A stretch of 39,964 nucleotides of DNA from an uncultured Oscillibacter sp. Its GTDB lineage: Bacteria > Bacillota > Clostridia > Oscillospirales > Oscillospiraceae. This document shows positions 23,134 through 31,852 of the stretch, piece after piece. The stretch lies in assembly GCF_910579365.1 (NCBI RefSeq), contig NZ_CAJTUX010000021.1:1-39964 (forward strand), written 5' to 3'. Position 1 is the first letter of the stretch; every line of letters starts with the position of its first letter. The translations under genes were made by a program, and so were the position numbers. A model generated the notes under the pieces. The model had not been told where the DNA came from. It was given only the letters and a program-made list of their open reading frames with translations, and did no database searches.

Positions 23134-23976
23134 TTGAAAAATTTCCTGAAGCAAAACGGCCTCTGGGTCCTCTTCGCCGCCGCCGTCCTGTCCGTGGCCC
23201 TGGCGGCGATGTCTGTGCTCAGCGCCGATTCCTCTCCCCTGGTGAATCTGGCGGGCTTCGTCGCGTCGCCTTTCCGGGCGGCTTACACGGCGGTGGCCGA
23301 CTGGTTCAACGATATGCAGAATTACTATAAGGACACCACGGACCTCCTGGCGGAAAACGCCGCTCTGCGCCAGCAGATCGCCCGGAACGAGGAGACCATC
23401 CGCGAGGCGGAGGCCGCCGTGGAGGAGAACAAGCTGCTCCACCAGCTGCTGGAACTGACGGAGAAGCGCCGGGACCTTTCCGACTTTGAGGCCGCCATGG
23501 TCACAGAACATGAGGTGACCAACTGGACCTCCTCCCTGACGCTGAACAAGGGCACCTCCCTGGGCATCGGGGTGGGAGACTGCGTGATTGACGCCCAGGG
23601 CTTTTTGGTGGGCGTGGTCCATCAGGCGGGAACCAACTGGTCCACCGTGCTGACTTTGGTGGACACGGACACGTCCCTGGGCGCGCAGGTGTTCCGGACG
23701 AAGGACCTGGGCGTCGCCCAGGGGGATTTCTCCCTGATGCAGGAAAATCTTCTCCGGCTGGACTATCTCTCGGCGGACTGCAAGCTCCTGGCCGGGGACC
23801 TGGTGGTCACCTCCGGTTTGAACGGCTACTACCCCTCCGGTCTGGTGATCGGCTCCGTGGAAGAGGTCCAGATGGACGACTCCGGCGCGGCCTCTTACGC
23901 CATCATCGCCCCCTCTGCAAACCTGGACGCTTTGACGGAGGTCTTCGTCATCAAGTCCTTTGAGATCGTCACCTGA
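23134..23976 (+). CDS. mreC: Rod shape-determining protein MreC
   Basis: About 280 residues. MreC links the MreB cytoskeleton to the elongation peptidoglycan synthases. There is one N-terminal membrane segment (VLFAAAVLSVALAAM), a coiled coil (about residues 68-112), then the two beta-barrel domains (GVGDCVIDAQGFLVGVV, DLVVTSGLNGYYPSGLVIG). TTG 23134 is favoured because TTAGGTGA stands 5-9 bases ahead; the GTG at 23125 would lack a ribosome site and add three residues. mreD follows 18 bp later. No mreB is seen in the window. Confidence 0.9.
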   Translation: MKNFLKQNGLWVLFAAAVLSVALAAMSVLSADSSPLVNLAGFVASPFRAAYTAVADWFNDMQNYYKDTTDLLAENAALRQQIARNEETIREAEAAVEENKLLHQLLELTEKRRDLSDFEAAMVTEHEVTNWTSSLTLNKGTSLGIGVGDCVIDAQGFLVGVVHQAGTNWSTVLTLVDTDTSLGAQVFRTKDLGVAQGDFSLMQENLLRLDYLSADCKLLAGDLVVTSGLNGYYPSGLVIGSVEEVQMDDSGAASYAIIAPSANLDALTEVFVIKSFEIVT

Positions 23977-23994
23977 CGGCTGGGAGGCGCCTTT

Positions 23995-24507
23995 ATGATC
24001 GCGAGAAACGAAACCATCTTCAAATGGCTCTTATATGCCGGCGCCGCGGCCCTCTGCTTCTTTATTCAAAGCAGCATTTTGCAGCGCCTGGAGTTCTGGG
24101 GCGTGATTCCCTTTGTCTACCCCTTGCTGGCGGCCATCCCCGCCACCTATGAGGGTCCCCTGGCGGGCACCATCTTCTCCCTGGCGGTGGGGCTGGTCTG
24201 CGACCTGATTCTGCCGGGGCCTATCCCCTGTTTTCACACCTTGATTTTTCCCCTCGCGGGCCTCTGCGCCGGGCTGATTGCCCAGAACTGGCTGCCCGCC
24301 GGGTTTTTCTGCTCCCTGGTGGGCTCCACCATCGCCTTCCTGCTCTCCGGGAGCTTTCACTGCCTCCTTCTTTGGATGGTGGGCAAGGCCGCTTGGGAGG
24401 CCGGGGCCTTTTTGGCCCTGCGAGAGTTCTGCGTCACCGCCCCGCTGGCCGTCCCGGTGACGGCACTCTTCCGCGCCGTCTTCCAAAGGACCCACCTGGA
24501 CGACTGA
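23995..24507 (+). CDS. mreD: Rod shape-determining protein MreD
   Basis: 170 residues, almost wholly hydrophobic with about five predicted membrane spans, typical of MreD. GGGAGGCGC precedes the ATG. Its place between mreC and the PBP2 gene supports the assignment, since the sequence itself is poorly conserved in the family. Confidence 0.88.
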   Translation: MIARNETIFKWLLYAGAAALCFFIQSSILQRLEFWGVIPFVYPLLAAIPATYEGPLAGTIFSLAVGLVCDLILPGPIPCFHTLIFPLAGLCAGLIAQNWLPAGFFCSLVGSTIAFLLSGSFHCLLLWMVGKAAWEAGAFLALREFCVTAPLAVPVTALFRAVFQRTHLDD

Positions 24508-24528
24508 TTGACAATGGAAAGGCACTCT

Positions 24529-26715
24529 ATGGATCGCAAAGAAATGCAAAATACCAGGCTCTATCTCCTGGCGGCCTTTCTGGTGCTGGTGCTGATAACC
24601 TATCTGTCCGTGCTTTACGACGTGCAGGTCATCCACTACGAGAAGTACGCCGCCCAGGCTATCCGCTCCATTGTGCGGGAGGAAAAGGTGGAGTCCTCCC
24701 GGGGCATCATCACGGACCGCAACGGCAAGCCCCTGGTCAACAACCGCTCTACCTACGATTTGACCTTTGACGCCACCCTCCTCTCCCCGGAGGACGACAG
24801 CAACGAGGCCATTCTGCGCCTGGTTCAGCTCTGCCAGGGGGAGGGTGTCGCCTGGAGCGACAATCTCCCCATCTCCCGGCAGGCCCCTTACCGCTATACC
24901 GTGGACCAGATGGATTCCCAGCAGAAGCGGCGCTTCCTGGTCTATGTCAAGAGCCTCAAACCCTGCGGCGAGGCTTTGGGGCAATACCTCTTCCGCCACC
25001 CGGAGATTCTCTCCACCCCGGAGCCGGAGCCGGAGGCGGAAGAGGACGCCCTTCCCGCCGCGGAGCGCACTGTGGAGGAGCGGGCGGCGGACCTTCTGGA
25101 TCGGCTCACTGCCGACGATCTGACGGCGGAGCTCCTGGTGGATTCCGGCGTTACCCCCGCCAAGCTGATGGACGAAATGCGCAGGGCTCTGGGCGTCCCT
25201 CAGGACTATACCCTCGCCCAGTCCCGAATGGTGCTGGGCGTGCAGTATGAATTATCCGTCCGGAAGCTGGACAACTATGAGGCCTATGTCCTGGCCCAGG
25301 ACATTGACACCGCCTTCATCTCCCTCCTCAGCGACGGGAACTATGCCGGGGCGAAGGTGACGCTCTCCTCCGTCCGGGAGTATGAGACCACCTATGCCGC
25401 CCACATTCTGGGCTATGTGGGCAAGATCAACAGCCCGGAGGAGTTCAGTGTTCTGAAGGAAAAGGGCTATGACTACGACGACTGGACCGGCAAGGAGGGC
25501 GCGGAGCTTGCCTTTGAGGATTATCTCAAGGGCAAGGACGGCCGCCGCATCGTCGCCACCAACAGCGACGGAAAAATCACCGGGGAATACTACTTTACGG
25601 AACCCGAGCCCGGCAACCTTGTGGAGCTGACCATCGACCTGGACTTCCAGGCCCAGGTGGAAAACTTTCTGGCGGAGACCGTCACCCGTCTGGACGCCGA
25701 CGGCGACGAGCGCCGGGGCGCCGGGGCTGCGGTGGTTCAGGTGGGCACCGGCGAGGTGCTGGCCCTGGCCTCCTATCCCTCCTATGACCTCTCCACCTGG
25801 CGGGAGGACTTCGCCGCCTTAAACGCAGACCCACACAACCCCATGTACAACCGCGCCACCCAGAACGGCTATCCCCCGGGTTCCACGCTGAAACCCTTCA
25901 CTGCTGCTGCCGCCCTCCTCAGCGGCGTCACCACACTGACGGAGAAAATCCGGGACACCGGCCACTGGTCCTATCCCGGCGACGAGGGCGGCGTGGGCTT
26001 CAACTGCTGGAAGCGCTCCGGCCACGGATACCAAAACGTCACCCAGGCCATCACCAACTCCTGCAACTACTACTTTGGCGAAATGGGCTTTCGTATGCAC
26101 ATGGACGGCCTGCGGGAATATCTGGTCCAATTCGGCCTGGGGGAGAAAACCGGCATTGAGATTCCGGAGTCCGCCGGAAGGCTCCCGGAAAACCCCCGGG
26201 GCGAGGACCAGGCCCCCTGGGCGGCCTGGGGCCAGTCCACCCAGCTCTACACCCCCTTGCAATTGGCCAATTACGTGGCGACCTTGGTTTCCGGCGGCAA
26301 GCACTGTAAGGCCCATCTGCTGAAAACCGCTAAAACCTACGACAACTCCGGAGTCATTGCTGTGGGTGATTCCACCCCCGTCAACACAGTGGACATCAGC
26401 GACGACTATCTGCAAGCCATTAAGAAGGGCATGAAGGGCCTGGTGGAGGGCACCCTCTCTCCTTACTTCCGGAACTGTATCGTCTCTGCCGGCGCGAAGA
26501 CCGGCACTTCCCAGATTCACTCGGACAAGAAAAACGACGGCGTCTTCATCTGCTTCGCCCCCTATGATGATCCGGAGATTGCCGTGGCCATCGCCATCGA
26601 GCGGGCGGACGCCGGCGCGGCCCTGGCCTCCACCGCCGTCAACATTCTAAACGCCTACTTTACCCCTGACGAGGACAGCTCCACCATCACCGGGGAGAAT
26701 CAGCTTCTGCCCTGA
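24529..26715 (+). CDS. mrdA: Penicillin-binding protein 2 (elongation transpeptidase)
   Basis: 728 residues from ATG 24529, preceded by GGAAAGG; in-frame TTG 24508 and ATG 24514 have no such site. A class B PBP that cross-links peptidoglycan during elongation with RodA and MreCD. N-terminal membrane anchor (about 11-32); PBP dimerisation domain with the conserved SSRGIITDRNG segment; an acidic insert (PEPEPEAEEDA); then the transpeptidase with active site STLK (PPGSTLKPF), SCN (TNSCNYYFG) and KTGT (GAKTGTSQ). All three catalytic motifs are intact. Last gene of the maf-mreCD group. Confidence 0.94.
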   Translation: MDRKEMQNTRLYLLAAFLVLVLITYLSVLYDVQVIHYEKYAAQAIRSIVREEKVESSRGIITDRNGKPLVNNRSTYDLTFDATLLSPEDDSNEAILRLVQLCQGEGVAWSDNLPISRQAPYRYTVDQMDSQQKRRFLVYVKSLKPCGEALGQYLFRHPEILSTPEPEPEAEEDALPAAERTVEERAADLLDRLTADDLTAELLVDSGVTPAKLMDEMRRALGVPQDYTLAQSRMVLGVQYELSVRKLDNYEAYVLAQDIDTAFISLLSDGNYAGAKVTLSSVREYETTYAAHILGYVGKINSPEEFSVLKEKGYDYDDWTGKEGAELAFEDYLKGKDGRRIVATNSDGKITGEYYFTEPEPGNLVELTIDLDFQAQVENFLAETVTRLDADGDERRGAGAAVVQVGTGEVLALASYPSYDLSTWREDFAALNADPHNPMYNRATQNGYPPGSTLKPFTAAAALLSGVTTLTEKIRDTGHWSYPGDEGGVGFNCWKRSGHGYQNVTQAITNSCNYYFGEMGFRMHMDGLREYLVQFGLGEKTGIEIPESAGRLPENPRGEDQAPWAAWGQSTQLYTPLQLANYVATLVSGGKHCKAHLLKTAKTYDNSGVIAVGDSTPVNTVDISDDYLQAIKKGMKGLVEGTLSPYFRNCIVSAGAKTGTSQIHSDKKNDGVFICFAPYDDPEIAVAIAIERADAGAALASTAVNILNAYFTPDEDSSTITGENQLLP

Positions 26716-26717
26716 CC

Positions 26718-26745
26718 GGCGGGGACGCCCTGTCCCTCCGCCTTT
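26718..26745 (+). terminator. Possible terminator after mrdA
   Basis: Nine-bp stem with a 2-nt bulge (26718-26726 with 26732-26742), then TTTG. The T run is short; low certainty. Confidence 0.35.
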
Positions 26746-26767
26746 GTCCTTTGAAAACGGAATGTTT

Positions 26768-26783
26768 TGTTTCACGTGAAACA
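26768..26783. other. parS: parS site 1
   Basis: TGTTTCACGTGAAACA, the exact 16-bp palindrome bound by ParB (Spo0J). It lies in the gap between mrdA and the GH13 gene, 2.2 kb before parA. Confidence 0.95.
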
Positions 26784-26815
26784 TCTCCCATACCAATCAA
26801 CAAGGAGTATTCTGC

Positions 26816-28669
26816 ATGAATGTACCTGCCGTTTTTGACTCTCGAGATGCTCTCTGCAAAAGCCCCTTCGGGGCGCTGATCTGCGGAGAGGAGTTCCGTC
26901 TCACCTGCCGTCCCCTCGCCAGCGAGGGCTTCACTCATTGTTCCGTCATTATTCAGCGGGAGTTCGCCGGTCACCGGCTGGAGGTGGAAATGCCCTTCTC
27001 CGGCTTCTGGGAGGATCGGGCCTGCTTTTCCGCTGCTCTCCTCCCCTTTCAGGAGCCGGAGCTGGTCTGGTATTTCTTTCGCTTCTGGCGGGACGACGGA
27101 ACCGGCTGCTTTTTGGATAAGAGCGGCTACCGAAGCGAGGGCGAACCCCATCCCTGGCAGCTGACGGTCTATCAAAAGAGTCATACCCCGGCCTGGTTCG
27201 GCGAAGGCGTAACCTATCAGATTTTCCCGGACCGGTACTGCCGCCTCTCCCTCCCCAATCCGGAGGGCATGCCGGGAAACCGCTGGGTTCACGAGGACTG
27301 GAACGACGCTCCCGCCTGGCGTCCGGAGAACGGCGAGGTGAAAAACCGGGATTTCTTCGGCGGGTCCCTGGCGGGCGTCGCCGCCCACCTGGACGATCTG
27401 GCGGCCCTGGGGGTCACCAGCCTGTATTTCTGCCCCATTTTCGAGTCCGCCTCCAACCACCGCTACAACACGGCGGACTATACCAAGATCGACCCTATGC
27501 TGGGAAGGGAACAGGACTTCCGGGACCTCTGCGCCCAGGCGAAGGCCAAGGGCATCCGGGTGATTCTGGACGGGGTCTTCAACCATACCGGCTCCCAGAG
27601 CATCTATTTCAACGCCGACGGCTTCTATCCCACTCTGGGGGCGGCCCAGAGCAAGGAGAGCCCCTATTACAGCTGGTTCCATTTCAGCGAGTGGCCCTGG
27701 GCCTATGAGTCCTGGTGGGGCATCAGCACTCTGCCCAACGTGCGGGAGGATTGCGAGAGCTACCTGGACTACATCATTGAGAATGAGAACTCCGTGGTCA
27801 AACGCTGGCTGCGGGCCGGGGCTTCGGGCTGGCGGCTGGACGTGGCGGACGAGCTGCCGGACAGCTTCATCGAAAAGCTCCGGGCCGCCGTGGAAGAGAC
27901 GGACCCGGACGCCCTGGTCCTGGGCGAGGTCTGGGAGGACGCCAGCAACAAAATTTCCTACTCCCAGCGCCGGAAATACCTGCTGGGGCAGGAGCTTCAC
28001 GGCGTCATGAACTATCCCTTCCGAAACGCCCTGATCGTCTATCTCCTGGGCGGAGGCGCGGAGGATTTCCAGGAGGCCATGGAGACCCTGCGGGAGAACT
28101 ATCCCCCCGCCGCCTTTTACTCCGCCCTGAATTTCCTGGGCACCCACGATACCCCCCGCATCCTGACCGTTCTGAGCGGCCGCCCCCTTCCGGAAAACCG
28201 GGAGGCCCAGTCCTGTTTCCGCCTCAGCCCCCAGGAGCGGGAGACCTCTCTCAACCGTCTCCGGCTGGCAGCGGCAGTGCTCTTCACCTTTCCCGGCTCT
28301 CCCATGATCTATTACGGCGACGAGGCCGGCATGGAGGGGGCGGCGGACCCCTTTAACCGGGGAACCTACCCCTGGGGCCATGAGAACGCTTCTTTGCTGG
28401 ATTGGTTCACCCGTCTGGGCCAGCTCCGGAAAAGCCGGTCCTCCCTCCGCCGGGGCAGCATCCGCTGGGTGGAGGCCCAGGGTCACCGGTTGGCCTATGT
28501 CCGGGAGGTTCCGGGAGAGATGACCTGCACCCTGGTCAATACCAGCGGGGACCCCCAGTGTTTTTTTCTGCCGGACAGGGACTATCAGGACCTCCTCACC
28601 GGGGAAACCGTTCCCGGCGGAGCATACTCCGTGCCGCCTCACAGCGTCCGCCTGCTGGGCCGGGGCTGA
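26816..28669 (+). CDS. GH13 alpha-glucosidase / cyclomaltodextrinase-like
   Basis: 617 residues, no signal peptide, so an intracellular enzyme for maltodextrin or glycogen breakdown. An N-terminal beta domain (about 1-120) of the neopullulanase/cyclomaltodextrinase kind comes before the catalytic barrel, which starts at VTYQIFPDRY (132-141). GH13 regions: DGVFNHTG (252-259), GWRLDVADE (338-346, nucleophile Asp342), GEVWED (370-375, acid/base Glu371) and FLGTHDTPR (440-448, Asp445). A C-terminal beta domain ends the protein. All catalytic acids are present. It lies alone between two parS sites, an unusual neighbour for the segregation genes; substrate range cannot be fixed from sequence alone. 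Confidence 0.93.
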   Translation: MNVPAVFDSRDALCKSPFGALICGEEFRLTCRPLASEGFTHCSVIIQREFAGHRLEVEMPFSGFWEDRACFSAALLPFQEPELVWYFFRFWRDDGTGCFLDKSGYRSEGEPHPWQLTVYQKSHTPAWFGEGVTYQIFPDRYCRLSLPNPEGMPGNRWVHEDWNDAPAWRPENGEVKNRDFFGGSLAGVAAHLDDLAALGVTSLYFCPIFESASNHRYNTADYTKIDPMLGREQDFRDLCAQAKAKGIRVILDGVFNHTGSQSIYFNADGFYPTLGAAQSKESPYYSWFHFSEWPWAYESWWGISTLPNVREDCESYLDYIIENENSVVKRWLRAGASGWRLDVADELPDSFIEKLRAAVEETDPDALVLGEVWEDASNKISYSQRRKYLLGQELHGVMNYPFRNALIVYLLGGGAEDFQEAMETLRENYPPAAFYSALNFLGTHDTPRILTVLSGRPLPENREAQSCFRLSPQERETSLNRLRLAAAVLFTFPGSPMIYYGDEAGMEGAADPFNRGTYPWGHENASLLDWFTRLGQLRKSRSSLRRGSIRWVEAQGHRLAYVREVPGEMTCTLVNTSGDPQCFFLPDRDYQDLLTGETVPGGAYSVPPHSVRLLGRG

Positions 28670-28728
28670 AACGCCCCTCATGGAGAACCCCATCCGGCGG
28701 CGGTACTTTGCCGGAATCGAAATGGAAT

Positions 28729-28744
28729 TGTTTCACGTGAAACA
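28729..28744. other. parS: parS site 2
   Basis: A second exact TGTTTCACGTGAAACA, 212 bp upstream of the parA start. It abuts a terminator whose stem begins on its last base. Confidence 0.95.
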
Positions 28745-28782
28745 GGAAGACTGGTCTGAAACGCTGGTCTTCCTATTTTTTT
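28744..28782 (+). terminator. Terminator between GH13 gene and parA
   Basis: Stem aggaagac (28744-28751) with gtcttcct (28767-28774), a 15-nt loop, then A and seven T. It separates the GH13 transcript from parAB. Confidence 0.8.
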
Positions 28783-28844
28783 CCCTTCCCGGCGGCGTTT
28801 TCCATAAAAATTGCATATTTTTTCTAAAATTTCTCCAATGGACC

Positions 28845-28873
28845 TTGCAAGCGGGAAGCGCCCTTGTTATAAT
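28845..28873 (+). promoter_or_regulatory. Promoter of parAB
   Basis: TTGCAA, a 17-bp spacer and a perfect TATAAT. The leader of about 75 nt can form a hairpin, cttttccg (28913-28920) with cggaaaag (28937-28944), ending just before the parA ribosome site. Confidence 0.85.
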
Positions 28874-28955
28874 GGCTGTTATGTACGGCCCCTGCGCGGC
28901 TTTGGTGGGAACCTTTTCCGCAGGCGGCTGAAAAATCGGAAAAGCAGGTGCTTTT

Positions 28956-29702
28956 GTGGCAAAAATCATAGCAATTGTGAATCAAAAAGGCGGTGTGGGA
29001 AAAACTACAACCTGTGTCAATCTGTCCGCCGCCCTGACGGAGGCGGGCAAGCGGGTTCTTCTCTGCGACTTCGATCCCCAGGCCAACGCCACCTCCGGCA
29101 TGGGGGTGGACAAGACCGTCTCCAAGGGGGTCTATTCCGCGCTGATTGAGGAGCTTCCCGCCGCCGAAGTGGTGGCCCACACCCGCTACGGGGATGTTCT
29201 CCCCTCCAACAAGGCTTTGGCGGGAGCCGGAGTAGAGCTGATCGGCATGGAGCGCCGGGAGTTTCTTTTAAAAGACGCGCTGACCCCCCTGCGGGAGAGT
29301 TATGACTTCATTCTCATTGACTGCCCGCCCTCCCTGGAGCTTCTGACCCTGAACGCCCTCTGCGCCGCCGACTCCATTCTGGTGCCGGTGCAGTGCGAGT
29401 ACTTCGCTCTGGAGGGGCTCAGCGACCTGATGAACACCGTCCGGCTGGTCCGGCGGTCCCTGAATCCCTCCCTGGAGCTGGAAGGCGTGCTGCTGACCAT
29501 GTTCGACGGGCGGACAAACCTGGCCCTGCAAGTGGCGGACGAGGTGAAGCACTACTTCCCCGGCAAGGTCTATGGCGCGGTGATTCCCCGAAACATCCGC
29601 CTCTCCGAGGCTCCCAGCCACGGAAAGCCCATTACGGCTTATGACCGGACCTCCCGGGGGGCTGACGCCTACACCGCCTTTGCCTCCGAGTTCCTGAAAT
29701 AG
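28956..29702 (+). CDS. parA: Chromosome partitioning ATPase ParA (Soj)
   Basis: 248 residues from GTG 28956, with AGGTG ahead. ParA binds DNA in its ATP form and works with ParB-parS to segregate origins and, in Bacillus, to adjust DnaA activity. Deviant Walker A KGGVGKTT (residues 11-18), DFDPQANATSG (38-48, switch region), ILIDCPPSL (Walker B) and QCEYFALEGLSDLMNTV are present. Size and lack of an N-terminal DNA-binding extension mark the chromosomal Soj type rather than a plasmid ParA. Confidence 0.96.
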   Translation: MAKIIAIVNQKGGVGKTTTCVNLSAALTEAGKRVLLCDFDPQANATSGMGVDKTVSKGVYSALIEELPAAEVVAHTRYGDVLPSNKALAGAGVELIGMERREFLLKDALTPLRESYDFILIDCPPSLELLTLNALCAADSILVPVQCEYFALEGLSDLMNTVRLVRRSLNPSLELEGVLLTMFDGRTNLALQVADEVKHYFPGKVYGAVIPRNIRLSEAPSHGKPITAYDRTSRGADAYTAFASEFLK

Positions 29703-29727
29703 ATTCTCTTGAAAGGAGCGTATGCTT

Positions 29728-30618
29728 ATGGCAGGAAAAAAACCCTCCGGCCTTGGCCGGGGATTGGGCGCGCTGCTTGGCGACGATGTATTAAAACCAG
29801 AAGCCGCGGGAAATCTGTATTTGCCGATTTCCCAAGTGGAAAGCTGCTCCGCCCAGCCCCGGAAGCTCTTTGACGAGGCGGCTCTGGCAGAGCTGTCGGA
29901 TTCCATCCGGGAGCACGGAGTCATTCAGCCTCTGACAGTGCGGAAGCTCTCCTCCGGTTATTATCAGATCATTGCCGGGGAGCGCCGCTGGCGGGCCGCC
30001 CGGATGGCGGGCCTTACGGAAATTCCCGCCGTGGTCATAGAAGCGGACGACCAGAAGGCGGCGGAGCTGGCCCTGGTGGAGAACCTCCAGCGGGAGGACC
30101 TGAATCCCATGGAGGAGGCCGCCGGTTACCAGTCCCTGATTCAGACCTATCACATGACCCAGGAGGAGGCCGCACGGCGTGTGGGCAAATCCCGCAGCGC
30201 CGTGGCCAACGCCATGCGCCTGCTGAGTCTTTCGCCCGGTGTGCGGAAGCTGGTGGAGGAGGGAACTCTCTCCGCCGGACATGCCCGGGCGCTTCTGCCC
30301 CTCTCCCCCCCTCTCCAGGAGAAGGCCGCCGGTGCCGTACAAAAGGACCAGCTCTCCGTCCGGCAGACGGAGGCCCTGGCCAAGCGGCTGATGGCAGAGC
30401 CCCAGGAGGAACCGGAGGAGCTGCCGCCCCCCAAGGAGGTGGACTACGCCGCCGAGGCCCAGCGGTCCCTGTCCACCCGGCTGGGACGGGGCGTGAAAAT
30501 CGTCACCGGCCGGAAAAAGGGCCGGATTGAGCTGGAGTACTACGGATTGGATGATCTGAACGACTTGCTGGAGGCCCTGGCCCTCCTGCGGACCAATCGG
30601 AAAGGACCGGAGGCATGA
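29728..30618 (+). CDS. parB: Chromosome partitioning protein ParB (Spo0J)
   Basis: 296 residues. ATG 29728 is chosen over ATG 29722 because GAAAGGAG (29711-29718) is correctly spaced only for the former. ParB is a CTPase clamp that loads at parS and spreads. N-terminal GLGRGLGALLG (the ParA-stimulating stretch); CTP-binding boxes IREHGVIQPLTVR, AGERRWRAAR and LVENLQREDLNPMEEA; helix-turn-helix EEAARRVGKSRSAVANAMRLL; and a C-terminal dimerisation domain. Three perfect cognate sites lie within 3 kb on either side. Its stop overlaps the next start (ATGA). Confidence 0.96.
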   Translation: MAGKKPSGLGRGLGALLGDDVLKPEAAGNLYLPISQVESCSAQPRKLFDEAALAELSDSIREHGVIQPLTVRKLSSGYYQIIAGERRWRAARMAGLTEIPAVVIEADDQKAAELALVENLQREDLNPMEEAAGYQSLIQTYHMTQEEAARRVGKSRSAVANAMRLLSLSPGVRKLVEEGTLSAGHARALLPLSPPLQEKAAGAVQKDQLSVRQTEALAKRLMAEPQEEPEELPPPKEVDYAAEAQRSLSTRLGRGVKIVTGRKKGRIELEYYGLDDLNDLLEALALLRTNRKGPEA

Positions 30619-31175
30619 AGCTGGAAAAACGAAGCAGCGGCGGCCCTGTGGAGCCGGCGGAGGAGGCCGCACCCAGAGGCAAGAAGCCCGTTGTGGTCTA
30701 TATTATGGTCCTGTTCATTGCGGCCTTTCTGCTGATGGCCTGGTCCTTCGCCTCCCACCAGAAAAACAACACGGAGGTTTTGGGCCGCCTTCAGACCTCC
30801 GTCAGCGCCTTGCAGGAGGTTCAGGACCTCCAAGATCAGGTGATCGCCCTCCAGAAGGAGCTGGCGGAGGCGGAAAAGCGGGTAAAGGAACTGGAGGAGG
30901 AGTCCTCCGCCCGGCAGGACGCGGTGGAGAGTCTGGAACTGCAAAATGAGGCCATGCAGCGGCTCTATATGCTCCAGCAGCAATATTCCGCCGGAGATTA
31001 TGGCGCCTGCCGCCAAATCATAGACGATTTCGAGGCCGCCGGTTACGCGGAACAGCTGCCCCGTCTGTCTGACGGAAGCGTGACCCGTCCGGAGGACCGC
31101 TACCGGCAGCTGAAAGAAGCCGTGGAGGCCCGGGAGGCGGAGGCGCAAAAAGCGGCGGAGGCAGAGGCCGGATAA
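30615..31175 (+). CDS. Membrane-anchored coiled-coil protein coupled to parB
   Basis: 186 residues. A charged N-terminal tail (1-26), one membrane span (about 27-47) and a long coiled coil (about 55-118, rich in Leu, Glu and Lys heptads) followed by a short C-terminal region. With a Lys/Arg-rich cytoplasmic N-end the coil would be extracytoplasmic, though topology is not certain. The ATG overlaps the parB TGA, so it is translated with ParB. No family recognised. It could be an envelope-side partner for nucleoid or wall processes; this is inferred only from position. Confidence 0.8.
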   Translation: MKLEKRSSGGPVEPAEEAAPRGKKPVVVYIMVLFIAAFLLMAWSFASHQKNNTEVLGRLQTSVSALQEVQDLQDQVIALQKELAEAEKRVKELEEESSARQDAVESLELQNEAMQRLYMLQQQYSAGDYGACRQIIDDFEAAGYAEQLPRLSDGSVTRPEDRYRQLKEAVEAREAEAQKAAEAEAG

Positions 31176-31281
31176 CGGCTTCCATTGGAATGCCGGGAGG
31201 CCGGCAAACCGCCTGGCAGGGGTCTGGTTGTCTTAAAGGAATGGGAGAGGACAAAATCTTTTCCCTACAGGAGAAATGCCT

Positions 31282-31803
31282 ATGACTTGGCTGAAAGCTC
31301 ATTGGAAGCCGCTGGCCGCCGTACTGGCCCTGGTGTTGTGGACGGCGTGGTACACCCGGCCCGTGGACATCTACACCGTTGTTCCCGGAATAAGAGAAGC
31401 CGATTCCATGGACTTCACCCTGCGGGAGCTGGGGGAGAACGGCGCGGATTACCCCATGAAAACCCTCTCCCAGGGGGACCCGGAGTGGAATACGGCGCTG
31501 GAAGCCGTGGAGGCTCTGCGCTTTCGCCGCCCGCCCTGGAATCCGGTGCTTCAATTTGTGCCTAAACACACGATCACCGGGCGCGTCACCCACGAGGGGG
31601 ACCACCACATCCTGTTTTCCATGTACAAGGTGGGCGGCGGCCATATGCAGATGCAGTTTTTCATTGACGAGTGGATGTATTTCTCGTCTCCCCTCTCCTC
31701 TCGGAATCTCACCCTCTGGGTGAAGGACTCCAAGCAGACCGGGGACGCCCTGGCGAAGACTCTGCGGCCTCTGCTGGACGAGTCTGAAAGCTGTTTCACG
31801 TGA
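31282..31803 (+). CDS. Small membrane-anchored protein, unknown
   Basis: 173 residues from ATG 31282; AGGAG fits it, whereas ATG 31276 lies only 2 bases from that site. One N-terminal membrane segment (about 10-25) is followed by a soluble domain with no family I recognise (segments EWNTALEAVEALRFRRPPW and FFIDEWMYFSSPLSSRNLTLW). Its last codons, Cys-Phe-Thr-stop, are formed by parS site 3. It follows the coiled-coil gene by 106 bp, probably in the same unit. Confidence 0.75.
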   Translation: MTWLKAHWKPLAAVLALVLWTAWYTRPVDIYTVVPGIREADSMDFTLRELGENGADYPMKTLSQGDPEWNTALEAVEALRFRRPPWNPVLQFVPKHTITGRVTHEGDHHILFSMYKVGGGHMQMQFFIDEWMYFSSPLSSRNLTLWVKDSKQTGDALAKTLRPLLDESESCFT

Positions 31804-31807
31804 AACA
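31792..31807. other. parS: parS site 3
   Basis: A third exact TGTTTCACGTGAAACA. It begins inside the preceding gene and supplies its stop codon (TGA at 31801-31803), ending 45 bp before serS. Confidence 0.95.
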
Positions 31808-31852
31808 AAATTGCGATGCTACTTATATATTTTAGGAAAGAAGGAAATCATC

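Noticed and set aside
28680..28931. 83-codon plus-strand frame between the GH13 gene and parA
   Set aside because: It spans a parS site, a terminator and the parA promoter, and has no ribosome site.
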